Below are positions 56,745 to 64,000 of a DNA stretch of 64,000 nucleotides, piece after piece (the stretch's first letter is position 1; each line of letters opens with the position of its first letter). The translations under genes and the position numbers were made by a program. This DNA is from Neurospora tetraspora. Its lineage: Eukaryota > Ascomycota > Sordariomycetes > Sordariales > Sordariaceae. The notes below the pieces were generated by a model. That model had not been told where the DNA came from. It saw only the letters and a program-made list of their open reading frames with translations, and searched no databases. The stretch spans positions 1,302,001 through 1,366,000 of the forward strand of contig NW_026944389.1 in assembly GCF_033439725.1 (NCBI RefSeq), given 5' to 3'.

Positions 56745-58441
56745 TACCCCCCTGTTCCCTTTTGGAAAATACGGTTTATAATATAAGGTACCGTAGCCTA
56801 CCCTATAAAATATATTGTAGCTAAATATACGAAAATAATTAAAATCTAGTCAATTAACCGCACCTAACCAAATGCCTATTTAAACGGGGAAGAAATTAAT
56901 AATATTAAGAAAAATATTTACATTGAGCCCCTAAATAAACGTTATATAATTATTTACCTCCTACCTAAATTGGTGACGATGCGCCTATCGCCTACCTTTA
57001 TAGAATTATACTATAGCCTAGTACTAAAACTAAATTAAGGGATATTTTTAGATTTTACCTAATTCCGGAGCCCTCTTTTACTGTATTATATTAGTAATTT
57101 GTAACGGAAATAATTAGAATTAAGGCTATTACCTAGTATTTCATATCACTCTACTTCTTCTGCTAGTAGTTAGTTACTCTCTCGTTCCTTCGCTAAGGAA
57201 TAATTTTAATAATTCTTATACCTACAAAATATAATACTTATTCTCTTTAATAGTACGTCTAAGTAGGCACTATTAATATAATTGGGCGGCGAAGGGTACT
57301 ACTCTATAACCTACCTATTTAATTAGTAAATAGTATACCGTAGCAAACTAACCAGCGAATATAGTAGTATTCCTTTACCCCTAATATTATTAGGGTCGTT
57401 TTCAATAAAACCTTATTTAATTTAAAAACTCATCTTCTTAATTATTATTATTGTAACCGCCTAGGCCCCTAATTAAACTATTAATTCGAACGTTATTTAT
57501 TTTCATCTTTTTATATTATTTAAATTAATAAAAGCTATTCCTATAATTTATATATTTACTCTCTTTCTTTTATTTATTCTTTTATTTCTAGGAGGGTTCG
57601 GTACTCCTCCTTATTTTTATTATAGAAGCGTTGATCGAAGTATCTATAGGATTTCCACTGTTATCGTTAACTGGAGGCTTCGATATCGAGGCTAAAAGAA
57701 AGGTATTATTATTAAACTTCCTAAAGTAGGGAAGTAATTAAGAATATTACTTAGGTACGTCGGTTCGATCGGAGAGGCGTTACTTCTAATTATAGTTTAA
57801 AGTAGTAGTAAACTAGTTAACCTTAGTGGCGTTAAATTAGGAATCTATACAAATATAGTAAAGTATTTCCTCAAATTGGGCGAGGAAGGCCGTAATAGAT
57901 TCCTTAGAGCCGGGCTTTTAATATAATTAGTAAAGCTTTTGACCGGCTCTTATGGCTGCGTTGGGATCCCTATATATAAATTTGAATTTATCGATAAATT
58001 TATAGTGAGAACGAAAACTATAAATAATAAAAGTAACGAGTAACTTTTTAATAGCGGGTAATAAATAAGTAAATAAATAGTAAAACTACGTTTCTAAATC
58101 GCTAATAGCTAGCCTATTTATATAGAATTTTATTTACGCGCTTAAAACCTAGGTTTCGAAGTCCTTTTTATTACCCGAAAATTTTTCGAAGTAGGGGAGG
58201 ATTAGCTTCCGTATTGGTTCGTAGGGAGCCGAGGTTTTGAGGTTGGAGATTTCGAGGATTAATTACTCAATCGAAGAGGCGAATTATCGTTAGTATTCTT
58301 AGGAATTCGTAGATTAAACGATTTGAGGGAGCGGCTATTATTGAAATATTGTGGATGGGGTAGGGAATTCTTTCGGGCGTACCTACGAGAGAATAATAAT
58401 AGAAGTAATGAAGGTCGTTTTAAAACGAGGGTTAAATATAA

Positions 58442-58706
58442 TGTAACGAGTCTGTAAGAGTATTGTATAGCGAGCAGTCATGTAAGGTTGAAATACTATA
58501 TTTGATAAGGAAAGTAAGAAAGGAAGATTGTATTAGAAGGGTACAATTGAAATAAAGTTTTAAAGTGCGGCGCACGGGCCAAGTAGGCCAGGCAGTCGGG
58601 TAGGTCTAGCCAACTAGAGGGGGTATATTAGCCTTAGCGCCGGCTAGCTGTATACAACTGGCTTGGCAATAGCTAAGCTTAACCCCTGGGCTCTAGCCCT
58701 ATGACA
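58442..58706 (-). repeat. LTR of nested element (right)
   Basis: 265 bp with intact TG...CA ends (TGTAACGAG ... ATGACA). Confidence 0.9.
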
Positions 58707-61627
58707 ATCGATAATCAAAACTAATCTAGGATTACTACTTATTAAATTGAGAAGCTATTACGATAATTAATATTTTAATTAACTATATTTAAATATATAA
58801 ATACTGATATAATATTAATGTTAAGACTGTCGAATATAATAATAAATTTATAAATAATAAAATTAAGGATAAATTCGCCCAGTATAATATAATTTTTAAA
58901 CTTTCTATTCCTAATACCTAAGTATAAAATAAAAAGGTAAAATATTCAAGGGGTATAATTAAAGAGAAATACTATATAATATTATTAAAGTTAAAAATAT
59001 TAGAAGATTTATAGCTAAAAATCATTTATACGGCCGTTTACTTTATTAATCGTTTCCTTCGTTACTTATATAATTAGAAATTTCCCTTTAAATGATTCTA
59101 TATTTATATTACGAATTAATATATTTAATAAGAATTACGTAAACTAAATTTAAATTACCTTCGAATTTATAAGTATAAAGTATTTACTATAATAAACGCT
59201 ACTTAAAAGAAAAAGTAAAGATTTTAAAAGTACAATTTAAAAGCGTAGATTGGGTATTTTATTAATTATTTAACGACTTCTATCTATTGTATATAAAATC
59301 CCTATATAAATTGGATCGTTTAGGTTAAAGATGTAATATTTGATGAAAATATTACTACCTATTTAAATATTAAAAAATTTAAAAACGATTTCAAAATTAC
59401 TAAAGAAGAATTTACCGACCTACTTAATAAAATAAATAAACCCGCCAACTAACCCTCGGGAATATTTAAACTATCTTATATCGAAAATTATATACTACTA
59501 AACGACGTTAATAATAGTAATATTAAACCTTTCCCGTCGAATTTCCTTAATTAAAATTAAGAAGATTATTAAAGGAATTAAAAGGTTTTCTAAAATAAGA
59601 GTAATCGGTTATAGGAAATAATAATTTAGAAAATTTATTTATAATAAAATATTTATTGAATATATTATAGGTTTATACCCATCACTTTTATTTACCCCAC
59701 TAATTGTACTTTATACTAATTATTCTATTAACTGAATTATCGATTAATACTCTTATTATTAAGAATTATAAGAAGTTACTTTTAATGTAGGTAGATTAGC
59801 CTAACTAATAATTAAAATAAATGAAAAGATAATTATTAAAGTGGAAATTGAAAAATTAATTATAAAATACAATCGTTTTAATAAGGTATACCGACGTAAT
59901 CTTCCTCTAATACTTAAGAAATACTATAATTTTAATAATTATATATTATATATATTCGGTTAATAATTTAAGGAAGTAGAGGAAATTTATTTTAAAAGTT
60001 ATTAAGATATAAAAATATAAATTAAAGTTGATAAAAGTATCCGTTATTTTAAATACAAATAAATCTTCGACTATATATAGGTTTATACTTACAAATTTAA
60101 TAAAAACGGGATATTTAATAAAGTAAAAGCGAAGTTCGTCGTAAGGGGTAATTAATAGAAGAAAATAGGAGCAAATATATATACGTTTACTCTAATTAAT
60201 CGATTATTTCGTACTATTATTGCTCTTGCTATTCGCTTTAATTTCAAATTTATTTAATATAACGTAATTAACCCTTTCGTAAATACTTACCTTGATAAAG
60301 AAATTTATATATATATACTACTAAGGCATCAAATACCTAAGAAAGTTCTTAAACTTATTAAGGCTCTATATAATCTCTAATAAATTCCCTTACTATAATA
60401 ATAAAAACTAAGTAGGGCATTCAAATCGATAAGATTTAAAGCAATCCCTAAAGACCTATATATTATAATAAAAAACAATATTCTCATACTATACTACATC
60501 GATAACATCATTTTTATATTCGATAAAAATAAAATAGAAGAGGTTAAGAAGTATATAATAGAATTATAATTATAATATTATTTAATAAGAAGAAATAAAT
60601 TCTAATAATTTTTAAGTATTAAAATTATATGTAATTGAAACTAAGGAAAAGTCTAGTTATTTTAAGAGATATATATCGATAACATTATTAAACTATTCAA
60701 ATCCAATTACCGTCCTACCCTAATACTTATAGGATATAAGGAATTAGTTCCTTATAAAAGTACTACTAATTATATAAAAATATAAATGTATTAAAATAAG
60801 ATAAATTCTTTACTATATGTAATAATTAATATTCGAGCAAATATCGGGTTCTTATTAGATAAATTAATTAAATATAATTACAATCCTAATCCTACTTACT
60901 TAGCGGCGAGCGAAAAAGTTATACGGTATTTAAAAATAATACAAATATAGGTATTCTATTTTGGTAAGAGTAATAAATTCGAAATTACTTTTAACGCCTC
61001 TCGTTTACTAATAATAAAAGTAACTACAAGAGTTCCTAAAAAATTTTAATTAAATTATATAATAATTTAATCTACTAGGGAATAACTAAATAAATCGTAG
61101 TTACTACGTTAATAGTAAAAATAAAACTATATATAGTCGAAAAGGTGGCTAAGGAAACCCTTTTTATAAACTAACTAATATTAATATTAGGGGTAAATTT
61201 ATTAGAGGATCCTATTCCTACTCTATATTATAATAATTAATAAACTATTAGGGCATTCATAGAAAAAACGCCTACCTTCAACATAAAAATAAAGCACGTA
61301 AATATCTACAAATACTAATTAAAAAGAGAGATTTTCCGAAAAAAAAAAACTTTTAATATCGAATATTTAGAAATGAAGTTAATGCCAATAGATAGACTAA
61401 TAAAGGCACTAAATATTCTAGAATATAGGAGATTTAGGGAGTTATTAGGTATAGTTGAGGTGCCGCTGTAAAGAAACGGAGGAGGAAATAATCTAATACT
61501 GGAAAAAATAGATTTTGACGATTTAAATAAAATATTAGGACTAGGGATATAAAACAACGAGAATAATGTGTAAATAGCTTCACTTTTGACCTCAAAGAGG
61601 AAAAAGAGGTCTGTAAGTAAGGAGGTA

Positions 61628-61791
61628 TATTAAATTCTAGGGTGGTATTCTAGCCAGATGTGAGCTAGATGCCAGAGTCCTAGCTACCTGATTTAACAGG
61701 TCTTGGCAAATATAGGTTACCCCCAGAACCCCCCATACTAGAGCGCTCGAGTCAGATATATAGAATCAATCAATCACCAGCAAATCTGATA
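61628..61791 (+). repeat. 3' LTR of the copia element
   Basis: 164 bp, no length change relative to the 5' LTR, with more T/A substitutions. It is followed by target duplication GGAGG at 61792-61796. Confidence 0.9.
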
Positions 61792-62561
61792 GGAGGACCA
61801 GCATAGGACTCGGAACTGAAACAGCGCTTCACAAGTTCTTCAAGGTTCTTCAACGTCTAGGATTTTAATACCATGCCAAGACCTTCAGTCTCAACTCCGG
61901 TTGCACCTTGAAGACTCGCATATGTTCGATGCTTTACTGCATCTCGAAGTCGTCTCTTTTTTTCGGACTTCTTGTATATGCACGAAATATTTATGGCTTC
62001 GGTCAAGCGAGTATCCGGTACCTAAGCCCTCTGCCATGTACCAGGTGCAGCCTCGAAGGACGGCGGTTTGTTAGACGTTTGTTAACACATGTGAAGAGAG
62101 GAATTCATAAACAGCTAGATAGAGACTAAGGCTTTAAGCTTCGACATGATATCCAATCCTTGGGCCACTGAGAAAGGCTCTGCGCCGTCAATATTCCGTA
62201 CAGCACTCACGCCCCACTTCCGACGCGGGATAATATTTGGAGGCTTGCAATTATTCCTACCGCTCCTCGATCTCAAACTGTACCGACAACTATCACTAAC
62301 GTCACAGCAAAGTTGAAATTCAACATGAAGCCATTCGCAACACTGCTCGAAGAAATTTTTTTAAGTTTGGAGGTCTGGAATCTATCAAGCCAATTCCCGA
62401 TCTTGCTGAGTGTCCTATGACACAAATTTGACTGACGTTCCGTTTCCCTCCGTGCGCTATTACTGTCAGCAGAAGCTCCAGTACACAATTCAAGAAATTG
62501 CCATTTCAACCAACCAACCAACCACCACTGTTCCGAGTCTTGTGTGGTTGTCTTTGTTCTA

Positions 62562-62664
62562 GAAAATGTTGCGGAACTGCGCCCTGTCGCTTCTCAGGGG
62601 CTCGCTACACTTAGTATAAGGCTGGTCCCGAAAATGTTGCGGAACTGCGCCCTATCGCTTCTCA
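62562..62664 (+). repeat. Two 35-bp direct repeats 68 bp apart
   Basis: Copies at 62562-62596 and 62630-62664, each starting GAAAATGTTGCGGAACTGCG and ending CGCTTCTCA, differ at one base. They lie 0.45-0.55 kb upstream of aod-1. Confidence 0.9.
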
Positions 62665-62932
62665 CCCGGGAGGTCCCGACACCGCAAAACAAAACACTGC
62701 AAACCAAAAACATCCAGCTGACCATCACAATTAGATGCCCGGTTGCCATTTTGAGAACTGAGACGGAGATCCCCATCCTGGTTGATGATCTGGTTTCCGA
62801 GTTCCCTTCGTGAGCGGCCGCTTGTTTGCTAGTTAGTGAGCACGCGGCGGTATTCCCAATTGTCCGAATGCCGTAAGCTAGGGATCGCTTGTGTAGTGTC
62901 GGAATCCCCTATTGCTCCTTTGAGACAAGAGA

Positions 62933-62945
62933 CGGACGAACTCGG
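62933..62945 (+). promoter_or_regulatory. Alternative oxidase induction motif (CGG-N7-CGG)
   Basis: CGG at 62933-62935 and CGG at 62943-62945, separated by 7 bases (ACGAACT). Direct CGG repeats 7 bp apart are the known AIM of N. crassa aod-1, bound by the zinc-cluster activators AOD2 and AOD5 when the cytochrome pathway is blocked. It lies 163-175 bp before the start codon. Confidence 0.75.
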
Positions 62946-63107
62946 TGATTTCAGTCAGCTCTCGTATTCCAAGGGCTCATCGATATGAGCTGCAACTAGC
63001 GGTAAGAAAGGATGATATAAACGTCGTGTGTCTCTTGTGCTGTCTTATGGACCACCATCACAAACCTCAAGCCAGATTACATCTATACATCACTCTTCAT
63101 ACTCTCG

Positions 63108-64000
63108 ATGAACACCCCCAAAACAAATCTACTCTACGCTCCAGGACAAGCGGCGCACCTAAGCCGTGCCCTGATATCGACCTGCCACACCCGGCCTCTC
63201 CTGCTTGGTGGTCTTCGAGTGACCACTTCTTTGCATCCGACACAGACAAACCTCTCTTCACCACCACCTCGCAGCTTCACGACAACAAGCGTTGCTAGAC
63301 TGAAGGACTTCTTCCCAGCCAAAGAGACGGCATACATCCGGCAGACACCACCTGCATGGCCTCATCATGGATGGACTGAGGAAGAGATGACCTCGGTTGT
63401 TCCCGAGCACCGGAAACCCGAAACTGTGGGCGACTGGCTCGCATGGAAACTCGTTCGGATCTGTCGGTAGGTTATTCCCCGAGGAAGTTTTTCCATTTTA
63501 CTCCTCAAGAGCCTTGCAGACGCGGAAGCAGACGCAGAAGCAGACGCAGAAGCAGAAGCAGATAGTTCTAACATCGAGCAGATGGGGTACCGATATAGCG
63601 ACCGGCATACGTCCAGAACAGCAAGTTGACAAAAACCACCCGACGACCGCCACCAGTGCGGATAAACCTCTGACAGAAGCCCAATGGGTACGTCCTGTGC
63701 AGCCCTGCGACATTCATGATGAAAGTCGCCATTAAGTAGCACATCACTTGCTAACAGAATTTCTCGATTTTATAGCTAGTCCGCTTCATCTTCCTCGAAT
63801 CCATCGCCGGCGTTCCCGGCATGGTAGCCGGCATGCTCCGGCACCTGCACTCCCTCCGGCGACTCAAACGAGACAACGGCTGGATCGAGACTTTACTCGA
63901 AGAGTCCTACAACGAGCGAATGCACCTCCTCACCTTCATGAAGATGTGCGAACCAGGCTTGCTCATGAAGACGCTCATCCTCGGCGCACAAGGCGTCTTC
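63108..64000 (+). CDS. aod-1: Mitochondrial alternative oxidase (5' part, runs off the window)
   Basis: Exons 63108..63466, 63582..63687 and 63776 to beyond 64000, about 230 residues present. The diiron ubiquinol oxidase of the inner mitochondrial membrane moves electrons from ubiquinol to oxygen, bypassing complexes III and IV. N-terminal presequence ([20 protein letters not shown], Arg/Ser-rich to about residue 62). The mature part follows: [52 protein letters not shown] with the first iron-ligand Glu, [14 protein letters not shown], and [15 protein letters not shown] with the Glu and His of the ERMH motif. It is cut at ILGAQGVF. Introns: 115 bp (with GCAGACGCAGAA repeats) and 88 bp, both with CTAAC branches. 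Induction is likely through the upstream AIM. The match to Neurospora AOD1 is near identical as I recall it. Confidence 0.97.
63516..63563 (+). repeat. 12-bp tandem repeat in aod-1 intron 1
   Basis: About four copies of GCAGACGCAGAA with small changes in the first and last copy. The copy number is probably variable among strains. Confidence 0.8.

Larger units (their letters stand above)
56480..58706 (-). mobile_element. Nested short LTR retroelement, gag-only, inside the copia element
   Basis: The 265-bp direct repeats at 56480-56744 and 58442-58706 start TGTAACGAG (left: TATAACGAG) and end CTATGACA (left: CTATAATA). ATCGA flanks the unit at 56475-56479 and 58707-58711, a 5-bp target duplication. 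The interior is only about 1.7 kb. On the minus strand, degenerate fungal gag sequence is readable near 58.2 kb (PLLRKFSG, KKDFETWVLSA), so the element probably runs right to left. No reverse transcriptase or integrase fits in the interior. It is a non-autonomous or deleted element that inserted after the copia element. Confidence 0.85.
54151..61791 (+). mobile_element. RIP-mutated Ty1/copia LTR retrotransposon
   Basis: Total 7641 bp; removing the nested element and its target duplication leaves about 5.4 kb, a usual copia size. The 164-bp LTRs begin TGTCAGATTCTAG (left) or TATTAAATTCTAG (right) and end CAAATCTGACA or CAAATCTGATA; the differences are C-to-T and G-to-A. GGAGG flanks both ends (54146-54150 and 61792-61796) as a 5-bp target duplication. 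The interior is very AT-rich with no long frames. On the plus strand, at about 60180-60520, degenerate copia reverse transcriptase is readable: IIALAIRFNFK, FVNTYLDKEIYI, VLKLIKALYNL and the YVDD box as YYIDNIIF at about 60492-60515. It cannot encode working proteins. Confidence 0.9.
61797..63107. other. aod-1 upstream region
   Basis: No gene seen. It contains a 35-bp direct duplication (62562-62596 and 62630-62664, one mismatch) and the CGG-N7-CGG motif at 62933-62945. Confidence 0.6.

Overview
The window is nuclear DNA of a filamentous ascomycete, almost certainly a Neurospora species. It holds compact genes with short introns, a dispersed single-copy 5S rRNA gene with a TATA box near -29, AT-rich tracts with the transition pattern of repeat-induced point mutation (RIP), and an aod-1 (alternative oxidase) gene. 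From memory, the start of AOD1 differs slightly from that of N. crassa, so a relative is likelier than N. crassa itself.

Layout. (1) 0.1-1.7 kb: an intact six-exon LaeA-like methyltransferase on the minus strand. (2) 3.6-23.0 kb: the most unusual part. The 5' half of a 5S rRNA gene ends near 3634 and its 3' half resumes at 22970. The 19 kb between is bounded by inverted repeats of about 203 bp that differ only by transitions. This looks like a decayed giant insertion. It carries an NLR (NACHT-WD40) pseudogene, an unknown frameshifted gene, broken GT69 and GT2 glycosyltransferases, a broken methyltransferase, a cluster of ISG12/IFI6-like small membrane protein genes, a telomere-repeat hairpin and a 3-kb RIP-degraded AT-rich core. 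I found no recognisable captain recombinase or transposase.

(3) 23.7-54 kb: ordinary chromosomal genes. They encode an acidic AT-hook protein, an ENA-type Na+/K+ P-type ATPase, dolichol-phosphate mannosyltransferase DPM1, a FabG-like reductase, a CSN8/PSMD8/eIF3K-domain protein, a CFEM GPI-anchored protein, an MFS transporter, a histidine acid phosphatase, an Sps19-like peroxisomal dienoyl-CoA reductase ending in SKL, a Rad60/Esc2-like SUMO-domain protein, PNO1, MDM31 and eIF3j. A 204-bp TIR element with TA duplications lies at 37.6 kb.

(4) 54.15-61.79 kb: a RIP-mutated Ty1/copia retrotransposon with 164-bp LTRs and a 5-bp target duplication. A second, gag-only LTR element (265-bp LTRs, its own 5-bp duplication) is nested inside it. 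(5) 63.1 kb to the end: the 5' part of aod-1, with a CGG-N7-CGG alternative-oxidase induction motif about 165 bp upstream.

The core genes are housekeeping and unrelated to one another. The accessory genes of the 19-kb insertion are nearly all disabled by transitions (CAA to TAA, CGA to TGA, AG to AA splice acceptor) or by frameshifts, as expected of an old RIP-exposed mobile segment. All gene models and repeat boundaries were derived by eye from the sequence; no searches were run.
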